In this document: one piece after another, positions 11,605 through 21,626 of the stretch
Layout: the number at the start of each line of letters is the position of its first letter
Numbering within the stretch: the first letter of the stretch is position 1
Source: Rhodothermales bacterium
GTDB lineage: Bacteria; Bacteroidota; Rhodothermia; Rhodothermales; UBA10348
Assembly (NCBI GenBank): GCA_028284865.1
Contig: JANQQV010000007.1
Coordinates: 1 to 64,000, forward strand
Length of the DNA: 64,000 nt
Reading direction: 5' to 3'
Program-made: the position numbers and the translations under genes
The notes under the pieces: generated by a model
Database searches by the model: none
Told to the model about the DNA's origin: nothing
Seen by the model: only the letters and a program-made list of their open reading frames with translations

Positions 11605-13944
11605 TTAGTCGCGATCGCGGCCACGATCACCACCACGATCATCGTCGCGCCCACGACCACGATCATTGTCGCGGCCACGGCCACCATCTCGGCCACCGTC
11701 ACGACGACCACGACCACCGCCGCCATCGCGGCGACCACGGCCACCACCATCACGACGGCCACGACCACCACCGCCACCGCGGCGTTCACGTGGACGCTCC
11801 TCGTAGCCTTCCGGCTTCTCGAGGAAAGGCTTGCGGCTGAAGCGCAGCTTGCCGTCATCGCGTACTTCGATGAGCTGAACCTTGATCTTGTCACCGACCT
11901 GAACATAATCAGATACGTTGTCCACGAATCCGTAATCCAGTTCAGATACGTGCAGGAGACCTTCCTTACCAGGCAGGATCTCGACCACGGCACCCATGTT
12001 CTCGAGCACTTTGCGAACCGTTCCTTCGTAATCCGTTCCTTCTTCAGGTACGGTCACGATACCCTTGATGATCTCAAGAGCGGCCATGGCGTCGTCGCCA
12101 TTTGTAGCTGCGATCACAACGATACCCACACCGTCTTCCTCACGGATCTCGATGTTGGTGTTCGTTTCGCGCTGGATCCCCTGGATGACTTTACCACCAG
12201 GACCGATCACCGCGCCGATGAAGCTCTGATCGATGGTGATCTGCGTCAGGCGAGGTGCATATGGAGACAGGTCCATGCGTGCTTCAGAAATCGTTTCCTC
12301 CATCCGCTCGAGGATGTGGATACGAGCATCTTTGGCCTGGTGCAGTGCCTGTGACATGAGCTCGTGGCTCAGACCGGCAATTTTGATGTCCATCTGGCAG
12401 GCGGTGATACCATCACGCGTACCTGTCAGTTTGAAGTCCATGTCTCCCAGGTGATCTTCCGTACCGAGGATGTCGGTCAGGATGGCCGTGCGCTCGCCGT
12501 CGCTGACGAGACCCATGGCAATTCCGGAGACTGCTTTCTTGATCGGCACTCCCGCATCCATGAGCGCCATCGAGCCGGAGCAAACACTTCCCATCGAGGA
12601 TGAGCCATTCGACTCAAGCACATCGGCATTGATGCGGATGGTGTAAGGGAATTCGTCCTGGCTCGGAATCATGCCCTGCAGAGCACGCTCGGCCAGCATT
12701 CCGTGTCCGATCTCACGACGGCCAGGACCACGCAGGAAGCGGGCTTCGCCGACGCTGAACGGTGGGAAGCTGTAATGCAGGAAGAACGGCTTGTCTGCCG
12801 TGTCGAAGACCTGATCGACAGGCTGGACATCTTTACCCGTTCCCAGCGTAACGCTGGCCATGACCTGCGTCTCACCGCGGGTGAATACAGCAGAACCATG
12901 GACACGCGGCATGTAGCCGACTTCCGTCCAGATGTCACGGACATCCGTCAGGCCACGACCGTCGATACGACGACCATCACGCATGATCAACTCACGCATG
13001 ACGTCGGATTCAACCTGACCGACAGCAGCCTTGATGTCGCCTTTCGTCCAGCCCTGCTCCGTTTCGTCTTTGGCATCTTCTCCTTCGCCGAGGAAATGCT
13101 TGACGACATCCTTCTTGATGTCGGCAATGCCGCCATAGAAAGACTCTTTCGAGTATGGCTTGAGGATGTGCTCCTCGAGAGTACCAGCAGCATACTCACG
13201 AACGGCATCGACGACACCTTCCGGGAGACCGACTGTCTCGTACTCAAATGTTTTGGCTCCGCCAGCTGCTGCAACGAGGTCAGTCTGACCCTGAACCAGC
13301 TTTTTGATGGCATCGTGCCCGAAATCGAGGGCAGCCAGCATTTCTTCTTCAGACACTTCGTCCATTTCCCCTTCCACCATCACGATGGCGTCTGCCTTAC
13401 CGGCAACGATCAGGTTCATGTCGGACGTTTCAAGCTCTTCGATGCTGGGGTTGATGACGAAATCACCATCTACCCGGCCAACGCGTACCTGCGCGATAGG
13501 ACCATCAAAGGGCGCACCTGCCAGTGCCAGTGCAGCGGAGGCGCCAACACCTGCGACAACGTCGCCATCGTTCTCGCCGTCTGCAGAGATGACGCTGCAA
13601 ATGATCTGAACTTCATTGAAGAAGTTGTCGACGAAGAGAGGACGAAGCGAGCGGTCAATCAGACGTGAGGAGAGAGTCTCCTTGTCGGTCGAACGACCTT
13701 CACGTTTGATGAATCCACCCGGAATCTTGCCACCTGCGGAGAATTTCTCACGGTAGTCGACCGTGAGAGGGAAAAAGCTCTGTCCTTCACGTGCTTCCGT
13801 TGCAAGAACGGCTGTACACAGGACCATGGTGTCTCCCATTCGAGCGACAACGGCGCCATTGGCTTGCTTAGCCAGACGACCGGTCTCGAGGGAAACGACT
13901 TTTCCAGGACCAATCTCGATCTCCTGGATGATTGCTTTAGACAT
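11605..13944 (-). CDS. pnp: Polyribonucleotide nucleotidyltransferase (PNPase)
   Basis: Phosphorolytic 3'-to-5' exoribonuclease of RNA turnover. The 779-residue protein has two RNase PH domains with the helical linker between them, a KH domain (SFIGAVIGPGGKVIQGIQ) and an S1 domain (EGTVRKVLENMGAVVEI). It then continues into a roughly 65-residue tail of Gly, Arg and Asp repeats (GGRGRRDGGGR-like units), which is not part of the core enzyme. The ATG at 13944 is preferred to the TTG two codons upstream. It follows rpsO after a 168-base leader containing a strong hairpin, the usual rpsO-pnp order, and ends at an intrinsic terminator. Confidence 0.96.
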   Translation of the reverse strand: MSKAIIQEIEIGPGKVVSLETGRLAKQANGAVVARMGDTMVLCTAVLATEAREGQSFFPLTVDYREKFSAGGKIPGGFIKREGRSTDKETLSSRLIDRSLRPLFVDNFFNEVQIICSVISADGENDGDVVAGVGASAALALAGAPFDGPIAQVRVGRVDGDFVINPSIEELETSDMNLIVAGKADAIVMVEGEMDEVSEEEMLAALDFGHDAIKKLVQGQTDLVAAAGGAKTFEYETVGLPEGVVDAVREYAAGTLEEHILKPYSKESFYGGIADIKKDVVKHFLGEGEDAKDETEQGWTKGDIKAAVGQVESDVMRELIMRDGRRIDGRGLTDVRDIWTEVGYMPRVHGSAVFTRGETQVMASVTLGTGKDVQPVDQVFDTADKPFFLHYSFPPFSVGEARFLRGPGRREIGHGMLAERALQGMIPSQDEFPYTIRINADVLESNGSSSMGSVCSGSMALMDAGVPIKKAVSGIAMGLVSDGERTAILTDILGTEDHLGDMDFKLTGTRDGITACQMDIKIAGLSHELMSQALHQAKDARIHILERMEETISEARMDLSPYAPRLTQITIDQSFIGAVIGPGGKVIQGIQRETNTNIEIREEDGVGIVVIAATNGDDAMAALEIIKGIVTVPEEGTDYEGTVRKVLENMGAVVEILPGKEGLLHVSELDYGFVDNVSDYVQVGDKIKVQLIEVRDDGKLRFSRKPFLEKPEGYEERPRERRGGGGGRGRRDGGGRGRRDGGGGRGRRDGGRDGGRGRDNDRGRGRDDDRGGDRGRDRD

Positions 13945-14070
13945 TTTCAATACGATGTTTTTCTTCCTTTCCTACTCAATCAATGGGCGCAGATGAAGCA
14001 GCGTGCTTCCTGTCTACCCTGGCATTGCCCCGAACCAGAAAAGGATCGCTCGGAAATGCCTGAATGCACA

Positions 14071-14095
14071 ACGGAACGCCAAAAGGGCGTTCCGT
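14071..14095 (-). terminator. Strong hairpin between rpsO and pnp
   Basis: A perfect 10-bp inverted repeat (ACGGAACGCC / GGCGTTCCGT) with a 5-base loop lies 18 bases after the rpsO stop and 127 bases before the pnp start. There is no U-run after it on the minus strand, so it may be a processing or stability element in the rpsO-pnp message rather than a true terminator. In E. coli this same interval holds an RNase III site used for PNPase autocontrol. Confidence 0.55.
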
Positions 14096-14112
14096 CTAGC
14101 AAATTCGTTCGA

Positions 14113-14379
14113 TTATTTACGGATGCCTAGCTCCGCAATGATGGTGCGGTAACGCTCAATGTCATTGCTCATGAGGTAGTTCAACAAGCGACGGCGCTTA
14201 CCAACCAGTTTGAGAAGACCGCGACGCGTCGAGTGATCTTTTGGATGCGTCTTCAGGTGATCGGTCAACTCGTTGATGCGAGCAGAGAAGATGGCGATCT
14301 GGACTTCTGGAGTCCCAGTGTCCGAGCCAGTCTTTCCGTACTGCTCGATAAGTTCAGCTTTACGTTCTTTCGTAATCAC
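14113..14379 (-). CDS. rpsO: 30S ribosomal protein S15
   Basis: 88-residue primary-binding protein of the 30S platform that contacts helices 20-22 of 16S rRNA. The family pattern is complete: [12 protein letters not shown], then [19 protein letters not shown] and [12 protein letters not shown], with RNA-contacting His and Ser residues in HSTRRG. Length is standard. It lies downstream of ribF and upstream of pnp on the minus strand; the leader upstream of it contains two hairpins. Confidence 0.97.
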   Translation of the reverse strand: MITKERKAELIEQYGKTGSDTGTPEVQIAIFSARINELTDHLKTHPKDHSTRRGLLKLVGKRRRLLNYLMSNDIERYRTIIAELGIRK

Positions 14380-14468
14380 GTGAGAACCTCTTTAGATTGA
14401 TACCATGCTAAAGAAGAACCCGTATTCCGGAGGGCAAACCGTCGCGGATAACCAGTTCTAATGTAAAT

Positions 14469-14516
14469 GGGAGAACATCTCCCGAGGGCATTACACGCAC
14501 TGCGTGGCCAGTGCCC
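14469..14516 (-). other. Pair of hairpins between ribF and rpsO
   Basis: Two adjacent inverted repeats lie just after the ribF stop and about 90-137 bases before the S15 start. One is a perfect 6-bp stem with a 3-base loop (GGGAGA/TCTCCC, 14469-14483). The other is an interrupted stem (outer GGGCA/TGCCC, inner CACGC/GCGTG, 14486-14516). Neither has a U-run. They could be a weak terminator or a structured rpsO leader. No known S15 regulatory fold was recognised. Confidence 0.35.
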
Positions 14517-14522
14517 AAGTTG

Positions 14523-15464
14523 TCAAGTTATTTCTTGCAACAGCGCCGTGCAACGTTGCCTGTCCTCGTTTAGTTGCCGAATGAGGGCCTCGATTCCATC
14601 GAATTTGACCTCATTCCGGATGCGTTGGACGAATTCAACACGAACTTCATCGCCATAAAGGTCTCCCGTCCAATCGATGACGTTCACCTCCAGGTGTAAG
14701 CCCTCCCCTTCAAATGTCGGACGGTTTCCGATGTTCATCATCCCTGGAAGCCATTCCGATGATTGGGGAATCCAGACCTTGACGGCATAGACACCCTTTG
14801 CCGGGATGATCTTCGTCGCATCTGCAGGATCCAGGTTGGCAGTAGGAATCCCTATGGTGTGGCCTCTACCAGCGCCTTTGATCACCACACCTGAGAGCGA
14901 GTAAAGTCGTCCCAACAGATCGGCTGCCTCCTTGACTGAGCCGGCGAATAGTCCATTCCGAATGCGGCTTGAAGAGACCGGAGATGCAGATGCATTCAGT
15001 GCATCCAGCTGCACCACCTCAAATCCGTGAACTGGAGCCAGCTGACGCAAGAGCTCGACGTCCCCCGCTCGATCTTTACCGAAACGATGATCATGCCCCA
15101 CGACGATATGACTGGCGCCCAACTCATCAACCAATACATCTTCAACAAATGCATGAGGAGACATGGACGCCAGCGCTTGATCAAAGGCCAACGTCACGAA
15201 GTCGGTAACACCCGCAGCGCGTAGCAGCTCTGCTCGTTCCTCTATTGACGTGAGTCTCTGCTCTTGCTCGCCTCTGAGGACCGCTCTGGGATGTGGATCG
15301 AACGATGCAACAAGTACACCTAGCCCCTTCCCCGAGGCCAAGGATACCATCTTTTCGATGATGGAGCGATGTCCTCGGTGGACGCCATCAAAACTGCCCA
15401 CAGACACGACCCTCTTGAGAGTCGAATCGCTGTCCGAAGCCGATGTGTGAATCCAGTTGATCAT
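14523..15464 (-). CDS. ribF: Bifunctional riboflavin kinase / FAD synthetase
   Basis: Makes FMN and then FAD from riboflavin. The N-terminal adenylyltransferase domain shows GSFDGVHRGH, a nucleotidyltransferase HxGH-like motif. The C-terminal riboflavin kinase domain begins near GRGHTIGIPTANL, with the conserved PTAN that binds ATP and Mg, and contains EVNVIDWTGDLYG. At 313 residues it has the usual length. It starts 7 bases after the truB stop, placing it in the rimP-nusA-infB-rbfA-truB-ribF operon. Confidence 0.95.
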   Translation of the reverse strand: MINWIHTSASDSDSTLKRVVSVGSFDGVHRGHRSIIEKMVSLASGKGLGVLVASFDPHPRAVLRGEQEQRLTSIEERAELLRAAGVTDFVTLAFDQALASMSPHAFVEDVLVDELGASHIVVGHDHRFGKDRAGDVELLRQLAPVHGFEVVQLDALNASASPVSSSRIRNGLFAGSVKEAADLLGRLYSLSGVVIKGAGRGHTIGIPTANLDPADATKIIPAKGVYAVKVWIPQSSEWLPGMMNIGNRPTFEGEGLHLEVNVIDWTGDLYGDEVRVEFVQRIRNEVKFDGIEALIRQLNEDRQRCTALLQEIT

Positions 15465-15471
15465 TACAGCC

Positions 15472-16197
15472 TCAGGAAGCCATCGTTGACAAGCTTTCAG
15501 TCAATGGCAGCAGCTCCCAAGCATCATCCACATTCAATGATCCTATACGCGTTCGTCGCAGCTGAACCAGGTGCCCACCCACTCCGAGCGATTCACCCAG
15601 TTCGTGGGCCAGACTTCGAATGTACGTCCCACTCGAGCAAGCAATCCGTACATCAACATCGTCTCCCCGGCGTTCCGTGACTTCAAATCCGTGAACCGTG
15701 ACCTGCCGGTAGGGAAGCTTGATCCGCTCACCGCGCCGAGCCTTCTTGTACAGTCGTTCACCTTCCACCTTGACCGCTGAATAGGCTGGCGTTTGTTGGG
15801 TGATGTCGCCCACAAATGAGGGGATGTGTTCGTCGAGCATCGCATCAGTGACAACAGATGCATCCCTGATCAACGTGACTTCCGTCTCCGCGTCATACGA
15901 CGGAGTCGTCTGCCCCAATCGGATGGTAGCCGTGTACTCCTTGTCAAACCCAAGGAAGTGGTTCATGAGTCGGGTTGCCTTGCCAGATAACACAATCAAC
16001 AGCCCGGTGGCCATGGGATCGAGCGTGCCGGCGTGACCCATTTTCCGAATGGGCGAAAGGCCCCTCAGCTTTCGGATGACATCGAAAGATGTCCAATCTT
16101 TGGGCTTGTCCACCGGAAGAATCAACGGATCCCAATGTTCGGGCAGTGAGCCTGTCCGGCATACCGGTACGGATTCAGGGGCCGGTACGCGCGCCAT
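15472..16197 (-). CDS. truB: tRNA pseudouridine(55) synthase
   Basis: Makes pseudouridine 55 in the T-loop of tRNAs. The 241-residue protein carries VDKPKDWTSFDV and the catalytic motif GHAGTLDPMATGLL, whose Asp attacks the uracil, then YTATIRLGQTTPSYDAE and CSSGTYIRSLAHELG. It ends soon after the catalytic domain, so it lacks the longer C-terminal PUA domain found in some homologues. Its start codon overlaps the rbfA stop by one base (TGATG), giving translational coupling. Confidence 0.95.
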   Translation of the reverse strand: MARVPAPESVPVCRTGSLPEHWDPLILPVDKPKDWTSFDVIRKLRGLSPIRKMGHAGTLDPMATGLLIVLSGKATRLMNHFLGFDKEYTATIRLGQTTPSYDAETEVTLIRDASVVTDAMLDEHIPSFVGDITQQTPAYSAVKVEGERLYKKARRGERIKLPYRQVTVHGFEVTERRGDDVDVRIACSSGTYIRSLAHELGESLGVGGHLVQLRRTRIGSLNVDDAWELLPLTESLSTMAS

Positions 16198-16586
16198 CAG
16201 TCTTCCGTATCCGTTTCACTTGCGTCCCGACCGGACCGTTCTTGCCGAATCTGACCGAACAACTCATCCATGCGCGAGGCATGCTCGAGCGATTCGTCCA
16301 GGAAGAATCGGATTTCGGGGATGCTCTTCACCTGATGCCGGATCGCTCTTCCAAGTGATTTCCGGACTCGAGGGGTCAGGTCTTTCAACTTGGCTACAAC
16401 TGCCTTTTTCTGGCCAGCTGAATCGCCCATGACAGAGACGTACACGTAAGCGATGGACAGGTCGGCAGTGACCCGAACGCCCGTGACGGTAACCATGGGG
16501 TGCAACTGATCGGCGAACTCCGTTCCCAGGATTCCTGCGATTTCACGCTGGAACAGACTCGCGACGCGTTCGGTGCGAATACTCAT
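16197..16586 (-). CDS. rbfA: 30S ribosome-binding factor A
   Basis: 129-residue KH-fold protein that helps 16S rRNA 5'-end maturation and 30S assembly, particularly in the cold. Recognisable features are the N-terminal RTERVASLFQREIAGIL helix and the VTGVRVTADLSIAYVYVSV strand-helix unit, followed by RKSLGRAIRHQVKSIPEIRFF. An acidic tail ends the protein. It lies between infB and truB as in most bacteria. Confidence 0.95.
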   Translation of the reverse strand: MSIRTERVASLFQREIAGILGTEFADQLHPMVTVTGVRVTADLSIAYVYVSVMGDSAGQKKAVVAKLKDLTPRVRKSLGRAIRHQVKSIPEIRFFLDESLEHASRMDELFGQIRQERSGRDASETDTED

Positions 16587-16632
16587 TCAAGATCCCTCTT
16601 CAGGCAATTTCCCTCTTCTGGCGATTGACGCC

Positions 16633-19434
16633 TCAGTCTTCCAGTGTTCGCTTCGTCTCGACGATCTCGTAGGCCTCAATCTGGTCGCCAACCTTCAAGT
16701 CATTGAAGTTCTCGATGCCGATACCACATTCGTAGCCGTTCTGGACTTCGCGAACATCATCCTTGAATCGCTTCAGGGAGGCAAGTGTACCGTCGTAGAT
16801 CACGACTCCCTCGCGGATGAGGTGAACCTTGTCGTTGCGGTTGATGCGGCCTTCCTGCACCGAACACCCGGCAATCATACCAATCTTCGGCACCTTGAAG
16901 GTCTCCCGGACCTCGGCGACACCCACGATCTTCTCGCTGCGCTCCGGTGAGAGCAGGCCTTCGAGAGCGTCCTTGACCTCTTCGATGGCGTGGTAGATGA
17001 CCGAGTACAGACGGATATCGATCTCTTCCTGCTCCGCCAGCTTCCGGGCTCCCAATACAGGGCGAACCTGGAAACCGACGATAATGGCATCAGAGGCCGA
17101 TGCCAGAACAACGTCACTCTCGTTGATAGCGCCGATACCCTTGTGGATGATGTTGACCACCACCTCTTCGGTACCCAGCTTCATCAGCGAGTCGGAAAGG
17201 GCTTCGACCGAACCGGCCACGTCTCCCTTCACGATCAGATTAAGCTCCTGGAAATCACCCAGTGCAAGGCGACGACCGATTTCGTCGAGGGTGATGTGCT
17301 TGCGCTGGCGCAAGGACTGCTCACGCTGAATCTGATGACGACGCTGAGCCAAATCCTTGGCTTCTTTCTCGGAGTCGAGAACGATGAACTGATCACCTAC
17401 GTCAGGTGAGCCATCAAGACCAATCACGAGGGCGGGCTGTGTAGGACCGACTTCCTCGACGCGACGATCACGTTCATCGAACATGGCTCGAACACGACCG
17501 GAATACACGCCGACGAGGAAGGTATCTCCGACGCGGAGCGTGCCCTTTTCAACGAGAACCGTGGCCACATTACCACGACCTTTCTCGAGGCGGGATTCGA
17601 TGACTGACCCGACTGCATTGCGATCCGGGTTGGCCTTGAGATCCTTCATTTCGGCCTCAAGAAGCACTTTGTCGAGAAGCTCGGAGATCCCGTCGCCCGT
17701 CTTCGCGGACACTTTCTCACACTGGACTTCGCCACCCCACTGTTCTACGAGAACATTCTGATCGGCAAGCTGCTGCATGACACGATCGGGATTGGCTTCC
17801 GGTCGGTCCATCTTGTTGATGGCCACGACGATAGGTACGCCAGCCGCCTGAGCGTGGTTGATGGCCTCAACCGTCTGAGGCATCACGGCGTCATCCGCCG
17901 CGACGACCAGAACAACGACGTCCGTAACCTGTGCACCACGAGCACGCATGGCCGTGAAGGCCTCGTGACCCGGAGTATCCAGGAATGTGATGATCTTTCC
18001 GCTTTTCAGACTGACCTGGTAAGCACCGATGTGCTGCGTGATACCACCTGCCTCGCCGGCAACCACGTCTTCGCTTCGGATATAGTCCAGAAGCGATGTC
18101 TTACCGTGGTCAACGTGACCCATGACGGTAACGACCGGTGGCCTCGGCTGCAGATCTTCCTCGGCGTCATCCTCAATGACAACATCCGTGTCCGAGAAGT
18201 CCGAGATGAACTCGATCTCGTAGCCGAATTCGTCAGCTACAATCGTGATGGTGTCAGCATCCAGTCGCTGGTTGATGGATACCATCATGCCGGCCTGGAA
18301 CAGGGTCGAGATCACATCCGTGACCGCAACGTCCATCAGGTTGGCCAACTCTCCAGTCGAGATGAACTCGGTGACACGGAGCGTCGACGACTGCTCTTCA
18401 CGTTCCAGTTCTTCCAGCTCGCGCTCAGCAGCGCGGTCATCCCGTCGCTGACGACGACGCTTCTGTCGTACTCGGGAGGCACCAGCTTCCAGCTCACGAA
18501 GCGTTTCCTGAAGGGTGGCTTCAACGTCCTTCTCGTCGACTGCTGGTCCGCGTTTCTTTTTCTTCCCACGCTTCGCAGCCGTCTGGCCTTTGTCAGCGGC
18601 TGTGGTGCTACCAGCAATCCGCTTGCGCTTGCGCTTGCGACGCGTGGCACCGGGCTCTGCATCTTCGACGGTTCCCAGGTCAATCTTGCCGAGCACTTTC
18701 GTTCCTGACAATTGATAACGGTCCGCAGCGAGAACACTTTCGCCCTCCTCACCTTCAGCAGATTCGGGTGTCTCACCTTCTTCCGACCCAGCCGGGCCGT
18801 CTTCGCTTTCCGCTTTTTCGTCGGTAGCTGCAGGTTCTGGAGCAGCCTCTGCTGGAGTGTCTTCTTCCGCTTCAGCTACAGGCTCAGCTTCCTCGACCGT
18901 CTCATCTGCAACAGGCGCCGCTTCGGGTTCTTCCGCTTCCTCAGCAACCGGCTCTTCATCGGGCGTTTCGGCTACATCTTCTGAATCCTCCTCGGCGGCA
19001 GCTTCGGGGGCTTCCGCTTCTGGTTCTTCTTCAGTCGAGTCTTCGGCAACGGGTTCGGCCTTTGGCTCCTCTGCTTCGGTTTCTTCGGCCGCTTCCGCCG
19101 TTTCCTCGACTACAGCCTCTTCCGCAACCGGCTCCTCAGCCGCCGCGTCTTCCGATTCGGATGATTCCTCGGCTCCTTCGCCGCCTTCTGATTCCTGACG
19201 AGCAGCCGCACGCTTACGACTAACCCGCTCTGCCTGCTCTTTGTCGTCGGCAAAGTAGTCCATCAGGTCTTCATAGGCCTCCTCGGACGCTACGGCAGCA
19301 TTGATGCCGGAGCCGACCAGGGAATCCGCATATCCTGATTCTTCCAGGTGCTCGACCAGGGCGTCAACCGATACGTTGAACGACTTGGCCAGCCTGAACA
19401 ATCGGACTTTCTTGAATTTCTTCTCTGTGGACAT
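16633..19434 (-). CDS. infB: Translation initiation factor IF-2
   Basis: GTPase that places initiator tRNA on the 30S subunit and drives subunit joining. The 933-residue protein begins with an IF2-N domain (about 1-65). A long low-complexity stretch dominated by Ala, Glu, Pro and Ser (about 75-240) follows, and then a Lys/Arg-rich stretch. The G domain contains GHVDHGKTS (G1), DTPGHEAFT (G3) and NKMD (G4), and is followed by domains II, III and the C-terminal tRNA-binding domain. The acidic insert is larger than usual and compositionally similar to tails of NusA and S1 here. Confidence 0.96.
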   Translation of the reverse strand: MSTEKKFKKVRLFRLAKSFNVSVDALVEHLEESGYADSLVGSGINAAVASEEAYEDLMDYFADDKEQAERVSRKRAAARQESEGGEGAEESSESEDAAAEEPVAEEAVVEETAEAAEETEAEEPKAEPVAEDSTEEEPEAEAPEAAAEEDSEDVAETPDEEPVAEEAEEPEAAPVADETVEEAEPVAEAEEDTPAEAAPEPAATDEKAESEDGPAGSEEGETPESAEGEEGESVLAADRYQLSGTKVLGKIDLGTVEDAEPGATRRKRKRKRIAGSTTAADKGQTAAKRGKKKKRGPAVDEKDVEATLQETLRELEAGASRVRQKRRRQRRDDRAAERELEELEREEQSSTLRVTEFISTGELANLMDVAVTDVISTLFQAGMMVSINQRLDADTITIVADEFGYEIEFISDFSDTDVVIEDDAEEDLQPRPPVVTVMGHVDHGKTSLLDYIRSEDVVAGEAGGITQHIGAYQVSLKSGKIITFLDTPGHEAFTAMRARGAQVTDVVVLVVAADDAVMPQTVEAINHAQAAGVPIVVAINKMDRPEANPDRVMQQLADQNVLVEQWGGEVQCEKVSAKTGDGISELLDKVLLEAEMKDLKANPDRNAVGSVIESRLEKGRGNVATVLVEKGTLRVGDTFLVGVYSGRVRAMFDERDRRVEEVGPTQPALVIGLDGSPDVGDQFIVLDSEKEAKDLAQRRHQIQREQSLRQRKHITLDEIGRRLALGDFQELNLIVKGDVAGSVEALSDSLMKLGTEEVVVNIIHKGIGAINESDVVLASASDAIIVGFQVRPVLGARKLAEQEEIDIRLYSVIYHAIEEVKDALEGLLSPERSEKIVGVAEVRETFKVPKIGMIAGCSVQEGRINRNDKVHLIREGVVIYDGTLASLKRFKDDVREVQNGYECGIGIENFNDLKVGDQIEAYEIVETKRTLED

Positions 19435-19475
19435 GTATCAGGGTTTAATCACGTGATGCGTCTGAGTGGCAAACC

Positions 19476-21032
19476 TTATTTGCCGTCTGACGCAGCCTTT
19501 TCGTCTGCTTCCGCTTCTGCTTCGGCGTCGGATGCTTCGGCGGCATCTTCTTCTGAGGGTGCTTCTTCGGTCGCCTCGGCGGCCGGAGTTTCTTCCTCTT
19601 CCGCCTCTTCGTCGTTGGATTCCGCTGGTGCTTCCTCCGGTGTTTCTGCTGAAGCATCTTCTGCTGCAGGGGCTTCTGCTTCTGCCTCCGCTTCAGCGGC
19701 AGGAGCCTCCTCCGATGCTTCGGTTTTTTCAGCTGCAACCTCTCCAGAGGCCACGACTTTTTCGGCAGCCACTTTACCGGCGCCTTCATCATCGGCAAAT
19801 TCTGCCTTGATGACTTTCAAGATGTGCTCAGCGTAAGCCTCTTCCATGCCTGTGCGACGCATGAGCTCATCCCGAGAGAGCTCAAGTACTGCACGAGCGG
19901 TATCGCAACCAATGTTGCGAAGCATCTGGAGCAGCTCGTCTGGAATCTCATCTGCGAACTCCTGGATTTCGATATCCTCTTCTTCCTCGGAGATTTCGCG
20001 GTACACATCGATCTCATACCCCGTGAGGCGAGACGCCAGACGGATATTGATCCCACCACGACCAATGGCCTGTGAGACTTCGTCTACCTGAACGACGACT
20101 TTTGCTCGTGGAGGCGTCAGCTCGTCGTTAAGAACAACCTGGACCGGCTTGGCAGGCGACAGCGCACGCTTGATCATCTCAATCGGATCATCCGTCCACT
20201 GCACGACATCGATGTTCTCGTTGCCGAGCTCACGGACGACCGAGTGGATGCGAGATCCTTTCATCCCGACACAAGCTCCGACTGGATCGATACGGTCATC
20301 ATAGCTGATGACAGCTACTTTGGCACGATCACCAGGCTCGCGGACGATCTTCTTGATCTCGACCAGACCTTCGTCGATCTCGGGGACTTCCAGTTCGAAA
20401 AGGCGCTCCATGAAGAGCGGGTCTGCACGCGAAATCACGATGCGTGGGTCGCCATTGGACTCGCGCGTGACTTCCTTGATGACTGCGCGGATCATGTCCC
20501 CCTTGCGGAAGCGATCCCGGAAGATCTGCTCTTCCCGGGGCATCTTGAGCTCAGCCTTGTTGTGCATCACCAGGATTTCGCGGCGGCGAACCTGGTAGAG
20601 TTCACCGACGACAATCTCCCCAACGAGGTCCTGGTACCACTCAACCGTGTTGTCTTTCTCGATGTCCCGAATACGCTGGGAAAACGTCTGGCGTGCCGTC
20701 ATGACGGCGCGACGACCGAAGTCCTTGAATTCGATTTCCTCAGCAACTTCGTCGCCGACTTCGAAATCCTCGTCGATCTGCTGCGCTTCCGTCTCTTCAA
20801 TCTCGGTGACAGGATCCTCAACGGCCCAGTCCTCGACCACTTCACGGATGTGCAGGATCTGCATGTCACCGTGATCCGGGTTGAGGATGATCTCAAACGA
20901 ATCATCCGACCCGTAGCGTTTCCGGATCATAGCGCGAAATACGTCTTCAACAATCAGCTGAAGCGTATCGCGGTCGATATCCTTCTCGCGGGCTATCTCC
21001 GCAAATGAGGAAACAAGATCAGAATTCTGCAT
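19476..21032 (-). CDS. nusA: Transcription termination/antitermination protein NusA
   Basis: RNA polymerase-bound factor affecting pausing, termination and antitermination. Domains in order are the N-terminal polymerase-binding domain (1-130), S1 (about 135-200, VGELYQVRRREI), KH1/KH2 (CVGMKGSRIHSVV and AIGRGGINIRLASRL), and one helix-hairpin-helix-like region (LLQMLRNIGCDTARAVLELS). The last 90 or so residues are an Ala/Glu-rich low-complexity tail. It is followed by infB after 41 bases. The tail is not part of the canonical fold and has no recognised motif. Confidence 0.95.
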   Translation of the reverse strand: MQNSDLVSSFAEIAREKDIDRDTLQLIVEDVFRAMIRKRYGSDDSFEIILNPDHGDMQILHIREVVEDWAVEDPVTEIEETEAQQIDEDFEVGDEVAEEIEFKDFGRRAVMTARQTFSQRIRDIEKDNTVEWYQDLVGEIVVGELYQVRRREILVMHNKAELKMPREEQIFRDRFRKGDMIRAVIKEVTRESNGDPRIVISRADPLFMERLFELEVPEIDEGLVEIKKIVREPGDRAKVAVISYDDRIDPVGACVGMKGSRIHSVVRELGNENIDVVQWTDDPIEMIKRALSPAKPVQVVLNDELTPPRAKVVVQVDEVSQAIGRGGINIRLASRLTGYEIDVYREISEEEEDIEIQEFADEIPDELLQMLRNIGCDTARAVLELSRDELMRRTGMEEAYAEHILKVIKAEFADDEGAGKVAAEKVVASGEVAAEKTEASEEAPAAEAEAEAEAPAAEDASAETPEEAPAESNDEEAEEEETPAAEATEEAPSEEDAAEASDAEAEAEADEKAASDGK

Positions 21033-21064
21033 GATGCACAGGCTCTGTGCCTGGAGGTCTCAAC

Positions 21065-21565
21065 CTACCAGGGCAATTTTATTCGCGCCTTCGTGATATC
21101 GCTCAATGCGATCTCTTCCGGCCCTTTTTTTGACTGAAGCGTGAGAACGCCTTCCGAGACACCGAGGTTTTCGCCCTCGACCCAGATACCACGGTCTTCA
21201 CGATTAACAAGAACTTGCAGTGGTTTGCCGATGTGACGCCGATACTGGCGCTCAAATAGAAGCGCCCGATCATCTCCAGGAGAAGACACGTTCAAGTGAT
21301 ATTTCCCTTTGATCAAATCTTCGGTATCCAACAGGAAAGCCAACTCCCGGCTCAGTCGAGCCATGTCGTCGACACTAACACCCTCGTCGCCATCCAGATA
21401 AATTTCCACCACGCGCGAGCCTTTACGGCCACGTACGGAGAGATCCACGATGAACCAGTCATCTCTCTGAATAATTTCACCCGCCAATTGGCGAATGCGA
21501 TCTTCCAGGGAGTTGACCTCCGGCTCGGATTGGGTGCTATGTCCTGTTTGCGTTTCCATCAGCAT
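21065..21565 (-). CDS. rimP: Ribosome maturation factor RimP
   Basis: 166-residue factor for 30S assembly (early S12/S19 region). The N-terminal domain shows VDLSVRGRKGSRVVEIYLDGDEG, followed by the typical SRELAFLLDTED and LNVSSPGDDRALL segments. The second, SH3-like domain contains the IALSDITKARIKL end. It is the first gene of the nusA-infB-rbfA-truB-ribF operon; two tandem terminators lie just upstream, so transcription of the cluster probably starts in the short interval before it. An ATG two codons later (21559) is an equally good start. Confidence 0.93.
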   Translation of the reverse strand: MLMETQTGHSTQSEPEVNSLEDRIRQLAGEIIQRDDWFIVDLSVRGRKGSRVVEIYLDGDEGVSVDDMARLSRELAFLLDTEDLIKGKYHLNVSSPGDDRALLFERQYRRHIGKPLQVLVNREDRGIWVEGENLGVSEGVLTLQSKKGPEEIALSDITKARIKLPW

Positions 21566-21626
21566 GTTTACGGAGCGCGTCGGCTGGTTCAGACTTCAGA
21601 ACCCTCTTTCGAGAGTAGCTCCCTGT

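Noticed and set aside
11620-11790. Regularly repeated short units resembling a small CRISPR array or minisatellite
   Set aside because: Repeats are in frame in pnp and encode GRRDGGG-like units; there are no unique spacers of constant length.
11533-12354. Long plus-strand frame of Ala, Thr and Ile repeats opposite the pnp 3' end
   Set aside because: It is the antisense reading of the Gly/Arg/Asp-rich pnp tail; composition is a by-product of that repeat and the pnp frame is clearly the gene.
18857-19836. Ser/Ala-rich plus-strand frames opposite infB and nusA
   Set aside because: They are antisense images of Ala/Glu-rich coding segments in IF2 and NusA. No start site or family match was seen.
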